Notes: generated by a model not told the origin, from the sequence alone. Counted from the stretch's first letter, positions 16,796 through 25,647 are shown. The stretch is 64,000 nucleotides of DNA from HLUCCA09 sp965277275 (GCA_965277275.1 CBDICG010000002.1:558001-622000), one strand, 5' to 3'. A program made the numbers and translations.

Positions 16796-17590
16796 CTAGA
16801 GGCCATAGCGCGCCCACAGAGCGCGTTCCTCAATGGCATCCGGGATCATGTGCATCGCTTCAAGGCCAAGTCGCTTGAGCAAGGAGCGTCGTTGCCCGAA
16901 GACGTTGAACTGGGTCTTGTCACCGAAGCGTTTCTTCATCTCGGGCACGAGGTGGCCAACAGCATCTGCCAACCCGACGTCAATAGCGCGTGCGCCGACC
17001 CAGATCTCTCCGGTGAAGAGGTCGGCCTCGGCGTCGATCTTGCCGGCCCGGCGCGTTTTCACATGTTCGATGAAGTTCCCGTAGATCTGTTCCTGAAGGT
17101 CGATGAGCCGCGCGACGTCTTCCTCTTTTTCCGGCCGGAAGGGATCGAGGAAGCTCTTTGAGCGGCCGGCGGTATGCACCCGGCGCTCAACCCCGATCCG
17201 CCCGATCGCATCGTGAAAGCCGAAGGATGCGGAAATCACGCCGATCGAGCCCACCACAGAGTTCGCATCGACGATAATCTCATCGGCGGCGGCCGCGAGC
17301 CAATAGCCGCCCGAGGCCGCGACATCCTCGACGAATGCGATGGTCGGCACCTTCTTCTCTTCCGAGAGCCGCCGGATCCGCGCGCCTATCAGCGACGATT
17401 GCGTCGGAGAGCCGCCCGGCGAGTTGATCACCAGCGCCACGGCCTTTGGCTTGCCCTTGCCGAAGGCCCGTTCGAGCAGTGGCGCAAGCCCCGCATCGTT
17501 CAACCCGCGCCCACCGGCCGCGATGATTCCATTGAGGCGCACCACGTTCACAATGGGCGGAGACGGGAGGAAGGGCAGATATCGACGCAT
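16796..17590 (-). CDS. S49 family peptidase (SppA/SohB-like)
   Basis: The 264-residue ClpP-fold serine protease has VINSPGGSP (residues 55-62), the nucleophile Ser93 in DVAASGGYW, and the general-base Lys145 in AGRSKSFLDPF. The length fits the short SohB/SppA-type members. No clear signal peptide follows the ATG at 17590; the frame is open further up to the neighbouring channel gene, so a longer start cannot be excluded. Members degrade signal peptides or membrane protein fragments. It heads a tightly packed set with the small CxxC protein, the exchanger and the SDR. Confidence 0.9.
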   Translation of the reverse strand: MRRYLPFLPSPPIVNVVRLNGIIAAGGRGLNDAGLAPLLERAFGKGKPKAVALVINSPGGSPTQSSLIGARIRRLSEEKKVPTIAFVEDVAASGGYWLAAAADEIIVDANSVVGSIGVISASFGFHDAIGRIGVERRVHTAGRSKSFLDPFRPEKEEDVARLIDLQEQIYGNFIEHVKTRRAGKIDAEADLFTGEIWVGARAIDVGLADAVGHLVPEMKKRFGDKTQFNVFGQRRSLLKRLGLEAMHMIPDAIEERALWARYGL

Positions 17591-17723
17591 GAAGCGCCAT
17601 TTAGGCCCCAGATCACGCACGAACAAGGCAAACCGCCCAAAGTGCCGGAGTTGTTGCCACCCCGCCGAACAAATCCCCGTGCCTCGCGCGCATTTTCCCG
17701 GCAGACGCTGGGCGCGGCGGGCA

Positions 17724-18095
17724 TCACTCGTCCGGGTGTTCGCTCTCGTTACGACTGCGCTCATCCTCGCGTGCGCGACGGATCAAATGCTCTGCAAGAG
17801 AGGTTCCGGCAGCAACGAACAAGCCAATGCCGATCAGAACATAGCCGATGGTGAAGACCTTGCCGGTGGTCGTCGTCGGGGTGAAATCCCCGTAGCCAAC
17901 GGTCGCGATGGTCACCGTTGCGAAATAGGCGGCGTCGACAAGCGCCCACCCCTCGACGAAATGATAAAAAACTGTCGCAATCGAGATGACGGTGAACGTG
18001 AGGCCGAGCAGGAGCCTTACCTTGGGATCGCGCACGGCATGCGCCACGCCACCAAGGAGCGTCCGAAGAGTGCGAAACGGGTGAAGTCCATTCAT
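17724..18095 (-). CDS. Two-TM potassium channel family protein
   Basis: The 123-residue protein has two transmembrane segments (about residues 28-48 and 83-103) flanking a pore loop with the K+ selectivity filter TVGYGD in TIATVGYGDFTPTT. A charged C-terminal tail follows, and there is no RCK/TrkA-N domain, so it is a minimal KcsA-like subunit that would act as a tetramer. The ATG at 18095 begins just before the first TM; a start 12 codons earlier is possible. It precedes the S49 peptidase by 133 bases on the same strand. Confidence 0.9.
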   Translation of the reverse strand: MNGLHPFRTLRTLLGGVAHAVRDPKVRLLLGLTFTVISIATVFYHFVEGWALVDAAYFATVTIATVGYGDFTPTTTTGKVFTIGYVLIGIGLFVAAGTSLAEHLIRRAREDERSRNESEHPDE

Positions 18096-18315
18096 GGCGA
18101 TCTCTTCGCTGACCTGACGCAATGCGCGCACGCTATGTCAGCACCTCCACCCCCACCAGCCTCGAATTGGGGGGCGGCCAGCCCAGCGGCCCGGCCTTTC
18201 CACCCTTCCTGCTTCGCCCCGACGCAGGCGCACCCGCCGCATCGATCGGATGCATGACCTTCAAACGCATGCCAGACCATTCTCGGCCGGGTGGCGCACC
18301 CAAGCGGGCGATCTT

Positions 18316-18343
18316 CCCGCCCCTTGCCTCGGCAAGGGGCGGG
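18316..18343 (-). terminator. Strong hairpin after dxs
   Basis: CCCGCCCCTTGCC (18316-18328) and GGCAAGGGGCGGG (18331-18343) are perfectly complementary, giving a 12-13 bp GC-rich stem with a CTCG loop 4 bases past the dxs stop. No long T-run follows. It probably ends the dxs operon. Confidence 0.7.
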
Positions 18344-18347
18344 GTTG

Positions 18348-20285
18348 CTAGGCCCGTGCCCCGGCCCGTATCGCACCCAGGGTGCTCAACACCTTCGCTT
18401 CGATGTCTTCGGCGTTTAGCCCCGCGACGGCATACATGTCCCTCGGGGACGCCTGATCGATGAAGATGTCGGGCAGCACCATGGACCGGAACTTCAGCCC
18501 GGTGTCGAACACACCCTCTTCGGCGAGAAGTTGCGCCACGTGGCTCCCGAACCCGCCAACCGCTCCTTCCTCAACGGTAATCAGCGCCTCGTGCTCCGCC
18601 GCGAGCGAGAGGATCAGATCCCTGTCGAGCGGCTTGGCAAAGCGCGCATCGGCAATCGTCGGCTGGATGTTCTTGAGCGCGAGGCTATCCGCCGCTTCCT
18701 GCACCTCTTTCAGGCGCGAGCCGAAATTCAGAAGCGCGACGCCCCGGCCCTCCCGGATGATGCGCCCTTTGCCGATCTCAAGCGGCACCCCGTGTTCGGG
18801 CATCTCGACGCCGACGCCTTCACCGCGCGGGAACCGGAATGAAATAGGCCCTTCCTCATGCGCAACGGCAGTGGCCACCATGTGAACAAGTTCCGCCTCA
18901 TCGGCGGCCGCCATCACAACAAAGCCGGGCAGGTTTGCCAGATAGGCCGTATCGAACGCACCCGCATGGGTCGCCCCGTCCGCCCCCACAAGACCCGCCC
19001 GGTCAATCGCGAAACGCACCGGCAGCCGCTGGATGGCAACGTCGTGCACCACCTGATCGTAGCCGCGCTGAAGGAAGGTGGAGTAGATCGCGCAAAACGG
19101 CTTCAGCCCGCCCGCCGCCTGCCCGGCGGCAAAGGTCACCGCATGTTGCTCCGCGATGCCGACGTCAAAACAGCGCGAGGGGAACCGCTCGGCGAATTGC
19201 TTGAGGCCCGTACCATCCGGCATGGCCGCCGTCACCGCTGTCACGGTCTCGTCCCGCGCGGCATGGGCGATCAGGCTCTCGGCGAAGACCTTCGTGTAGG
19301 ACGGCGCGTTCGAAGGTGTCTTCTTCTGCTCGCCGGTCACCACGTCGAACTTCGAAACGCCATGCCCCTTGTCGCGCGCTTCCTCGGCGGGCCCGTAGCC
19401 CTTGCCCTTCTTGGTGATCGCGTGGATCAGCACCGGCCCATCCGCCCGCGCCTTCACCGTACGCATCACTGCGAGAAGCTGCTCCATGTCGTGCCCGTCA
19501 ATCGGCCCGACATAGGAAAAGCCCAGCTCCTCGAAGAGCGTCCCGCCCACCACCGAATGCTTGAGCAGATCCTTGGCGCGCTTCGCGCCCTCGCGGAACG
19601 GCTCCGGCAGCAGGCTGACGGCGCCCTTGGCCGCCGCCTTGAACTCCTGGAAGGGCGCGCCCGCGTAGAGGCGCGACAGGTAGCTCGACATCGCCCCCAC
19701 CGGCGGCGCAATCGACATCTCGTTGTCGTTGAGTACAACGAAGAGGCGCCGGCCCTCGTGGCCTGCGTTGTTCATCGCCTCGTAGGCCATGCCGGCGCTA
19801 AGCGCCCCGTCTCCAATCACCGCGACGGCATCGCCCAACGGCGGCTCGCCCCGCGTCTCTGGCCGCCCCCCCAGGTCGCGCGCCGTGGCAAACCCGAGCG
19901 CCGCGGAAATCGACGTCGAGGAATGCGCCGCGCCGAACGGATCGTAGGGGCTTTCGGACCGCTTGGTGAAACCGCTCAGTCCGTCCTTCTGGCGCAAGGT
20001 GCGGATGCGGTCTCGCCGTCCGGTCAGGATCTTGTGCGGATAGCACTGATGGCTGACATCCCAGATCAACCTGTCCCGCGGGGTGTCGAACACCGCGTGC
20101 AATGCGACGGTCAGCTCCACCACGCCCAGGCCCGCACCGAGGTGCCCACCCGTCTGGCTGACGGCACTGATCGTCTCGGCGCGCAACTCGGACGCAACAC
20201 GCGCCAGATCGTCGTTGGACAGGTGCCGCAGGTTTGCAGGGCTCTGCACCGCATCCAGAAGCGGTGTACTCGGTCTTGGGGTCAT
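18348..20285 (-). CDS. dxs: 1-deoxy-D-xylulose-5-phosphate synthase
   Basis: The 645-residue thiamine-diphosphate enzyme condenses pyruvate and glyceraldehyde 3-phosphate, the entry step of the MEP isoprenoid pathway. It shows the ThDP motif GDGALSAGMAYEAMNNAG, the SGFTKRSESPYDPFGAAHSS segment, and the transketolase-like DRAGLVGADGATHAG. Length is normal. The ATG at 20285 follows ispA by 35 bases on the same strand. This places both enzymes in one transcription unit with xseB and the deacetylase-like gene. Confidence 0.98.
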   Translation of the reverse strand: MTPRPSTPLLDAVQSPANLRHLSNDDLARVASELRAETISAVSQTGGHLGAGLGVVELTVALHAVFDTPRDRLIWDVSHQCYPHKILTGRRDRIRTLRQKDGLSGFTKRSESPYDPFGAAHSSTSISAALGFATARDLGGRPETRGEPPLGDAVAVIGDGALSAGMAYEAMNNAGHEGRRLFVVLNDNEMSIAPPVGAMSSYLSRLYAGAPFQEFKAAAKGAVSLLPEPFREGAKRAKDLLKHSVVGGTLFEELGFSYVGPIDGHDMEQLLAVMRTVKARADGPVLIHAITKKGKGYGPAEEARDKGHGVSKFDVVTGEQKKTPSNAPSYTKVFAESLIAHAARDETVTAVTAAMPDGTGLKQFAERFPSRCFDVGIAEQHAVTFAAGQAAGGLKPFCAIYSTFLQRGYDQVVHDVAIQRLPVRFAIDRAGLVGADGATHAGAFDTAYLANLPGFVVMAAADEAELVHMVATAVAHEEGPISFRFPRGEGVGVEMPEHGVPLEIGKGRIIREGRGVALLNFGSRLKEVQEAADSLALKNIQPTIADARFAKPLDRDLILSLAAEHEALITVEEGAVGGFGSHVAQLLAEEGVFDTGLKFRSMVLPDIFIDQASPRDMYAVAGLNAEDIEAKVLSTLGAIRAGARA

Positions 20286-20320
20286 GCGTGCGCTGTCCTC
20301 TCCCGCGCGAGCGGCGCGGC

Positions 20321-21217
20321 CTATTTCTCGCGCGCGATAACGAAGTGTGCCGCCTCTCGCAACACCTCCGCCTTTGGGCCAAAGGGATCGAGCGCGGAGC
20401 AGGCTTCGTCGACGAGCGCCTCGGCACGCTTGCGCGCACCGTCCAGACCGAGAAGCGAGACAAAGGTCGCCTTGCCTGCGGCGTCGTCCTTGCGCAGCCG
20501 CTTGCCGGCGGCCTCGGCATCCCCGGCAACGTCCAAGATGTCGTCGGCAATCTGGAAGGCAAGGCCCAGCGCCTCGGCATAGCGTCGCAGCGGCAAGGGA
20601 TCTTCCCCCGCGATCACCGCGCCGGCCTCGCCCGACCACCGGATCAACGCGCCCGTCTTGGCCGCCTGCAATGCTTCGATCTCCTGCAGGCTCAACGGCG
20701 CGGGCGCAGTTTCCGCGGCCATGTCAAGCGCCTGCCCCAGGACCATCCCACGCGCCCCCGCCGCCTCGGCCAGACTGGCAACCAGCTGCACCCGCCGCTC
20801 CGGTCGGGGCGCGGCCTCATCCCGGGCGAGAAGCTCGAAGGCGAGGCAATGCAGCGCATCCCCGACGAGCACGGCCGTGGCCTCGTCCCACTTGATGTGA
20901 ACGGTCGCGCGCCCGCGGCGTAAATCGTCATCGTCCATCGCTGGCAGATCGTCATGCACGAGCGAATAGGTGTGGACCGCCTCGACCGCCGCCGCCGCGA
21001 AGCGCGCCATGTCCGCGCCGACCCCAAACAGCGCCGCCCCTTCGATCACAAGGAACCCGCGCAGGCCCTTGCCACCCTCCAGCGCGTACGCCATCGCCTC
21101 CACGACAGGCACCTGCGCAAACCGCGCAAGTTCTTCCAAGAGCAGCGCATGTACCTCGTGCGACGCCGCGGTCAGACGCGTCTCGAACGGCGCGTCGCGA
21201 ACATCCGTCCCGGCCAT
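20321..21217 (-). CDS. ispA: Polyprenyl (farnesyl) diphosphate synthase
   Basis: The 298-residue class I trans-prenyltransferase has the first Asp-rich motif HDDLPAMDDDDLRRG and the second, FQIADDILD. AYSLVHDD-type residues before the first motif match bacterial farnesyl diphosphate synthases of the IspA type; geranylgeranyl product cannot be excluded. It condenses IPP with DMAPP and GPP. The start at 21217 lies 4 bases after the xseB stop; an ATG at 21229 would overlap xseB. The order xseB-ispA-dxs is classic. Confidence 0.94.
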   Translation of the reverse strand: MAGTDVRDAPFETRLTAASHEVHALLLEELARFAQVPVVEAMAYALEGGKGLRGFLVIEGAALFGVGADMARFAAAAVEAVHTYSLVHDDLPAMDDDDLRRGRATVHIKWDEATAVLVGDALHCLAFELLARDEAAPRPERRVQLVASLAEAAGARGMVLGQALDMAAETAPAPLSLQEIEALQAAKTGALIRWSGEAGAVIAGEDPLPLRRYAEALGLAFQIADDILDVAGDAEAAGKRLRKDDAAGKATFVSLLGLDGARKRAEALVDEACSALDPFGPKAEVLREAAHFVIAREK

Positions 21218-21221
21218 CGCG

Positions 21222-21461
21222 CTACCCATCGAGCGGTGTCGCGCCGGCGGCCTTCCCGCTCGCATCGGTCGTGATCTGCTCGACCTTGGCCTCGGCTTCC
21301 TTGAGCTTGGCCGCACATTGCTTGCGCAGGGCATCCCCGCGCTCGAAGAGCGCGATGGACCGCTCCAGCGGAACCTCGCCGCCCTCCAACTGGCCAACGA
21401 CGCTCTCGAGCTCCGCCATCGCGGCCTCAAAGCTCATCTCTTCGACAGGTGTGTCGCTCAT
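21222..21461 (-). CDS. xseB: Exodeoxyribonuclease VII small subunit
   Basis: The 79-residue coiled-coil protein starts MSDTPVEEMSFEAAMAELE and contains the family core LESVVGQLEGGEVPLERSI followed by a helical heptad region. With XseA it degrades single-stranded DNA to oligonucleotides. It overlaps the preceding deacetylase-like gene by ATGA and precedes ispA, the usual arrangement. Confidence 0.96.
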   Translation of the reverse strand: MSDTPVEEMSFEAAMAELESVVGQLEGGEVPLERSIALFERGDALRKQCAAKLKEAEAKVEQITTDASGKAAGATPLDG

Positions 21462-22408
21462 TCCCGTTGCCCCCGTTGCACCAGAACCTCCACATGCGCC
21501 GCCACGCTCGACGCGAGCGCGGCCAGATCGTACCCGCCCTCGAGCACAGAGACCACACGCCCCACGCCCGATGCCCCCTCGGCGGTCCGGTCCGCGATGT
21601 CGCAGAGCCGCTCGGTGACCCACGCGAAGTCCGGCTCGCGCAGCCCCAGTTGCGCAAGCGGATCGTCGGCATGCGCGTCGAAGCCTGCGGACAGAAGGAT
21701 CAGCTGCGGCGCGAATTCCTCCAGAATAGGGAACACGTGATCCTCGTAGGCGCGCCGAAAACCGGCGCCAGCGGTCCCGGGGGCCAGCGGCACGTTGACG
21801 ATCGTGCCATGGGCCCCCGTTTCGTGCCGATCCCCCGTGCCGGGCCAGAGCGGCATCTGATGGGACGAGACAAAAAGCGCGCGCGGCTCGTCCCAAAGCA
21901 GATCCTGCGTCCCGTTGCCGTGGTGCACATCGAAATCCACCACGGCAACCCGCTCCAGGCCATGCAGATCGAGTGCCCGCTTCGCCCCGATCGCAACCGA
22001 CCCGAACAGACAGAACCCCATCGGCGTTTCGCGTTCCGCGTGATGTCCGGGCGGGCGAATGGCGCAAAACGCATTCGAAACGTCGCCCGCCAGAACCGCG
22101 TCGACCGCCGCACCGACGGCTCCCACCGCCCGCAGTGCCGCCTCCAGCGACCCCGACATCACGTGGGTATCGGCATCGAGCGCCCGACTGCCCGAAGTCG
22201 GTATCGCCGCCTCGATCTCGGCCACGTAGCTCTCGGGATGGCACCGCAGAAGCTCCGCGCGCTCCGCCTTCGGCGCCTCCCGCCGTTCCAGCGCTCCGAT
22301 GCCGGCAAGAGCTTCCGCCACCGCCTCCAGCCGCGCAACGCGCTCAGGATGTCCCGGTGGCGTCACATGCCCCATACAGGCCTCGTGGCCAAACACCGCC
22401 GTCGACAT
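21458..22408 (-). CDS. Histone deacetylase family protein (acetylpolyamine/deacetylase-like)
   Basis: The 316-residue arginase-fold zinc deacetylase has all class II HDAC motifs: HPERVARL, RPPGHHAE with the catalytic His pair, the metal-binding DFDVHHGNGTQD, LSAGFDAHADDPLA, and LEGGYD near the end. Bacterial members remove acyl groups from polyamines, acetoin-like compounds or proteins; the substrate is not evident here. It is the first gene of the unit leading to xseB, ispA and dxs, and lies 94 bases after petR. Confidence 0.94.
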   Translation of the reverse strand: MSTAVFGHEACMGHVTPPGHPERVARLEAVAEALAGIGALERREAPKAERAELLRCHPESYVAEIEAAIPTSGSRALDADTHVMSGSLEAALRAVGAVGAAVDAVLAGDVSNAFCAIRPPGHHAERETPMGFCLFGSVAIGAKRALDLHGLERVAVVDFDVHHGNGTQDLLWDEPRALFVSSHQMPLWPGTGDRHETGAHGTIVNVPLAPGTAGAGFRRAYEDHVFPILEEFAPQLILLSAGFDAHADDPLAQLGLREPDFAWVTERLCDIADRTAEGASGVGRVVSVLEGGYDLAALASSVAAHVEVLVQRGQRE

Positions 22409-22424
22409 CCCGCGCCCGCCTTCC

Positions 22425-22463
22425 CTGCTTCTTCTTGCTCAAAATACCGCCGCCGGAGGCGTC
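22425..22463 (-). terminator. Hairpin-TATTTT-purine element after petR
   Basis: Read on the minus strand, the gap after petR has GACGCCTCCGGCGG, then CGGTATTTT and a purine-rich GAGCAAGAAGAAGC. The short CGCC/GGCG stem with a following T-run is terminator-like. I recall very similar elements at many gene ends in Rhodobacteraceae, which is from memory and not checked. Confidence 0.5.
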
Positions 22464-22502
22464 CCACCGCTCCGCCAGGGCCAGATCTCTCAGCTGCGCG
22501 CC

Positions 22503-23273
22503 TTAGTCAGGCGCCAGCATGTAGCCCGCGCCACGCACCGTCTGCAGGTAGCGCGGCTGCCGTGGATCTTCCTCGATCTTGCGCCGCAGTCGCGTGATCT
22601 GAACATCCACCGCCCGCTCTTGCGCGCCTTCGCCCTCGCGACCGCCGTCTCGCCCAAGATCAGCGACGAGCTGCGCCCGGCTCAACGCCTCGCCAGGCCG
22701 GGCCGAGAAGATCCGCATCAGGGCCGATTCCGTCGCCGTGAGCCGAATAGGGTCGTCGCCGCGCCACATCTCCCCTTTCTCGATGTCGTACCGTACAGGC
22801 CCGAGATAGAGCACCTTCGGGCCCGCAGGCCCGTTCGGCTCGGCAGGGACGCGCCGCAGGATCGCATTGATCCGCAACAAGAGCTCCTTGGGCTCAAAGG
22901 GCTTGGGCAGATAGTCGTCGGCCCCGGCCTCGAGCCCGGCGATCCGGTCCCCGGTCTCGCCCTTCGCGGTCAAAAGCAGGATCGGCGTCGCGATTTCCTG
23001 GCGCAGGGACGCGGTCAGCGCGAGACCATCCTCCCCCGGCATCATCACATCCAGCACCAGCAGATCGAATTCCAGCCCCGAGAGTAGCCGCCGCGCCTGC
23101 GCGGCATCGCGCGCGGCGGATACCAGAAAGCCGTGCCGCATCAGGAACTTCTGCAGGAGCCCCCGGATGCGCGCGTCGTCATCCACGATCAGCAGATGCG
23201 CATCAGCCGGTTCGACGTCCAGCGCGGGGCGCTGGGCGCGGGCTGAGTCTGCGGTCAAATCAAGGTCACTCAT
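22503..23273 (-). CDS. petR: OmpR-family response regulator, PetR-like
   Basis: The 256-residue regulator has a 25-residue N-terminal extension, then a receiver domain with the acidic pair DDD (residues 31-33), phospho-acceptor Asp75 in VLDVMMPGEDG, and the conserved Lys in LPKPFEPKE. A winged-helix DNA-binding domain follows (LTATESALMRIF ... RAVDVQITRLRRKIE). The preceding MarR-type gene with ATGA overlap matches the petP-petR pair of Rhodobacter capsulatus. There PetR is needed for cytochrome bc1 expression. No histidine kinase is next to it, as in that pair. The assignment rests on this gene pairing. Confidence 0.82.
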   Translation of the reverse strand: MSDLDLTADSARAQRPALDVEPADAHLLIVDDDARIRGLLQKFLMRHGFLVSAARDAAQARRLLSGLEFDLLVLDVMMPGEDGLALTASLRQEIATPILLLTAKGETGDRIAGLEAGADDYLPKPFEPKELLLRINAILRRVPAEPNGPAGPKVLYLGPVRYDIEKGEMWRGDDPIRLTATESALMRIFSARPGEALSRAQLVADLGRDGGREGEGAQERAVDVQITRLRRKIEEDPRQPRYLQTVRGAGYMLAPD

Positions 23274-23782
23274 CGTCCACTCTCCGAGATCCGATGGTAT
23301 CGCCGCCGCATCTCGGGGTCCATCATCTCTTCCAATACCGTGCGGAAGCCCGCCACGGCTTCCGGCCCGGCGCTGCGAAACGCCCGGCGCATCCGCTTGG
23401 ATTGCGCGTCCGAGAGCTCCCGCTCCAGCGTCGACCCGGCCTGCGTCAGGTGCAACCGCCGCTCGCGCTTGTCGAGCGCGCCGACACGGCTGTCCACCAG
23501 ACCGTCCTCTATCAGACGGCGCAAGACACGGTTGAGCGACTGCTTCGTGACCCCGAGGGTCGCCAGAAGAGTGTTCACGGTGGATCCCGGCGTACGATGA
23601 ATGAAATGCAGCGCGCGATGGTGCGCCCGCCCGTAGCCACGCTCCTCGAGGATCCTGTCCGGGTCCGCGGTGAAGCCCCGGTAGGCGAAAAACATCGCCT
23701 CGATGGCCTTGCGCAATTGCTCGTCGGTCAGAAACAGCAGCGTCTCGCCCGATTGCGCCATGCCTCCTGGCCCGTCCGCCAT
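23270..23782 (-). CDS. petP: MarR-family regulator, PetP-like
   Basis: The 170-residue winged-helix protein has recognition-helix region VNTLLATLGVTKQSLNRVLRRLIEDGLV and the wing DKRERRLHLT. The ATG at 23782 has GGGAGGACAGAAC just upstream; an ATG 33 bases earlier has no such site. It overlaps petR by ATGA. A 19-bp inverted repeat lies 42 bases upstream and is a natural candidate operator, suggesting autoregulation and control of the divergent ilvE. Confidence 0.83.
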   Translation of the reverse strand: MADGPGGMAQSGETLLFLTDEQLRKAIEAMFFAYRGFTADPDRILEERGYGRAHHRALHFIHRTPGSTVNTLLATLGVTKQSLNRVLRRLIEDGLVDSRVGALDKRERRLHLTQAGSTLERELSDAQSKRMRRAFRSAGPEAVAGFRTVLEEMMDPEMRRRYHRISESGR

Positions 23783-23823
23783 GTTCTGTCCTCCCGAACC
23801 GCCCCGGTTTCCCATTGAATATT

Positions 23824-23842
23824 ATGTCAGCCTTGTTGACAT
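23824..23842. promoter_or_regulatory. Putative PetP/MarR operator between petP and ilvE
   Basis: ATGTCA (23824-23829) and TGACAT (23837-23842) form a perfect inverted repeat with a 7-base centre, a usual MarR-site size. The right arm contains TTGACA in the ilvE direction. The left arm reads CATAAT in the petP direction, so bound protein could block either promoter. Confidence 0.6.
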
Positions 23843-23974
23843 TGCTAGGGGCCGATGATAGCCCCGGTCAGATTTTGCGCAACTTTATGGCCGAAACGGT
23901 CATATAATGCGCAACTAATGAAAAGTTCGCACCTGCTATTTGGCGGGGCGACGTGTCAGGAAAGGAGACGCACC

Positions 23975-24844
23975 ATGGCTGCCGGCTATGATGATCGGGA
24001 TGGCATGATCTGGATGGATGGCGCGCTGGTACCCTGGCGCGATGCCAACGTTCACATCCTGACACACGCGATGCACTACGCGTCATCGGTCTTCGAGGGC
24101 GAGCGTGCCTACAACGGCACGATTTTCGAGTCGCGCAAGCACTCCGAGCGTTTGCACGCGTCCGCCAGGATGATCGACTTCGAGATCCCCTGGACTCTCG
24201 ACGAGATCGAAGCCGCCAAGTACGAGGTGATGAAGGCCAATGGCCTGTCCGATGCCTATGTCCGCGCGGTCGCGTGGCGCGGCTCGGGCGAAGACATGGG
24301 GGTCTCCTCGGCGCGCAACCCCGTGCGCATGGCCGTCGCGGCCTGGGAATGGGGCAACTACTATGGCGACGCCAAGACCAAGGGCGCGAAGCTCGACATC
24401 TCGAAGTGGAAGCGTCCGAGCCCCGAAACGATCCCCAGCCACGCCAAGGCCGCCGGTCTCTACATGATCTGCACCATGTCCAAGCACGCGGCAGAGGCGA
24501 AGGGTTGTTCTGACGCAATGATGATGGATTACCGCGGCTTCGTTGCCGAGGCGACCGGGGCCAACGTGTTCTTCGTCAAGGACGGCGAAGTGCACACGCC
24601 GACGCCGGATTGCTTCCTCAACGGCATCACGCGCCAGACCGTGATCGGCATGCTCAAGGATCGCCAGATCAAGGTTCACGAGCGTCACATCGAGCCCGCG
24701 GAAATGGAAAGCTTTCAGCAATGCTGGCTGACCGGCACGGCCGCCGAGGTGACCCCGGTCGGCGAGATCGGTCCCTATTCTTTCGAGGTCGGTGCCCTAA
24801 CGCGGGATATCTCCGGCTCATACGAAACGCTCGTCCGGTCCTGA
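23975..24844 (+). CDS. ilvE: Branched-chain amino acid aminotransferase
   Basis: The 289-residue fold-type IV PLP transaminase interconverts Leu, Ile and Val with their 2-oxo acids. The lysine in SHAKAAGLYMICTMSKHAAEA aligns with the PLP lysine region of the family. GFVAEATGANVFFVKDGEV and FLNGITRQTVIGM are standard motifs. The ATG at 23975 has a strong AAAGGAGACG ribosome site. It is divergent from petP across a shared regulatory gap, and a hairpin follows the stop. Confidence 0.95.
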   Translation: MAAGYDDRDGMIWMDGALVPWRDANVHILTHAMHYASSVFEGERAYNGTIFESRKHSERLHASARMIDFEIPWTLDEIEAAKYEVMKANGLSDAYVRAVAWRGSGEDMGVSSARNPVRMAVAAWEWGNYYGDAKTKGAKLDISKWKRPSPETIPSHAKAAGLYMICTMSKHAAEAKGCSDAMMMDYRGFVAEATGANVFFVKDGEVHTPTPDCFLNGITRQTVIGMLKDRQIKVHERHIEPAEMESFQQCWLTGTAAEVTPVGEIGPYSFEVGALTRDISGSYETLVRS

Positions 24845-24867
24845 GCCCAGTCACGGCCCTGCACCGC

Positions 24868-24907
24868 GCGCCGACCTTGCCCTTCTGCCTGAAGGGGCGG
24901 TCGGCGC
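24868..24907 (+). terminator. Hairpin after ilvE
   Basis: GCGCCGACC (24868-24876) pairs with GGTCGGCGC (24899-24907). The intervening sequence can pair further through GCCCTT and AAGGGGC. This makes a long GC-rich stem 23 bases after the ilvE stop. Confidence 0.6.
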
Positions 24908-24981
24908 TTGCCAGCCCGGTTGTGCATTAAGAGTGCCTTCAGTGTTGCAGCGTAAACTCCGGCGAAATGATCGGAGTGCGC

Positions 24982-25458
24982 ATGTCAACGTCGTCGTCGT
25001 CATCGTCCATTTCCTACGCGATCCTGATCGCGGCTCTTGTGGCGTCGCCATCAGTGATTGCGCGCACGATCCACGAAATCACCGGGGATCCGCTCTGGCG
25101 CTGGCTCGCGATTGACGAGCAGGGCCTCGCCACCTCGGAGACCTCTATCGAGTCAGACGGCCCTTACGTGCAGATCCAGCTGGTCTGGCGTGGCCCCGAC
25201 AGCAAGTTCGATACACCGAAGGAAGCCGCACTGGCGCTGCGCCGCGCGTTCGAGGCCAAGGGTATCGAGCCCTTCATCGCCGTCTTCGACGCAAGCGCTG
25301 CTGACAACGCGGACGCGAACACCACGGTCGCCTTGCGCGCCGGCACAAACCAGTTTGGCCCGTTTCCGATCTGGGATACGTCGCGCCATGTTCAGCCCGC
25401 AGTCCTCGCGGCCGAACTCGCCTTTCGCCCCACCGGGGGGGAGCAGCACCGCTGGTAA
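24982..25458 (+). CDS. Hypothetical secreted or membrane-anchored protein
   Basis: About 158 residues. A Ser-rich N-terminus is followed by one hydrophobic segment (about residues 10-28), then a soluble domain beginning HEITGDPLWRW with a PKEAALALRRAFEAKGIEPFIAVFD helix-strand stretch. The ATG at 24982 follows GGAGTGCGC; an ATG 15 bases earlier lacks a clear ribosome site. I do not recognise the family. Codon usage resembles its neighbours. Confidence 0.65.
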   Translation: MSTSSSSSSISYAILIAALVASPSVIARTIHEITGDPLWRWLAIDEQGLATSETSIESDGPYVQIQLVWRGPDSKFDTPKEAALALRRAFEAKGIEPFIAVFDASAADNADANTTVALRAGTNQFGPFPIWDTSRHVQPAVLAAELAFRPTGGEQHRW

Positions 25459-25609
25459 AGCCGTGCGGGGCCGCGTCGCGGTAATACAACAGCACGCTCT
25501 CGCGCCCCGTCACCCGGCGGGTTCGCATTAGCGCAGCATGGGCCTCACCGACGCTGCGCGTGCGCGTCACTCCGCGAGCGCCCGGCACGACCATCCAGGA
25601 AACGATTTT

Positions 25610-25636
25610 GCACCACCCGCCGAAGCGGGGCGGTGC
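25610..25636 (-). terminator. Hairpin downstream of the 67-aa gene
   Basis: GCACC/GGTGC and CCCGC/GCGGG form a two-part stem with a CGAA loop 12 bases past the stop of the small minus-strand gene. Confidence 0.4.
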
Positions 25637-25647
25637 ACACGAAGGGG

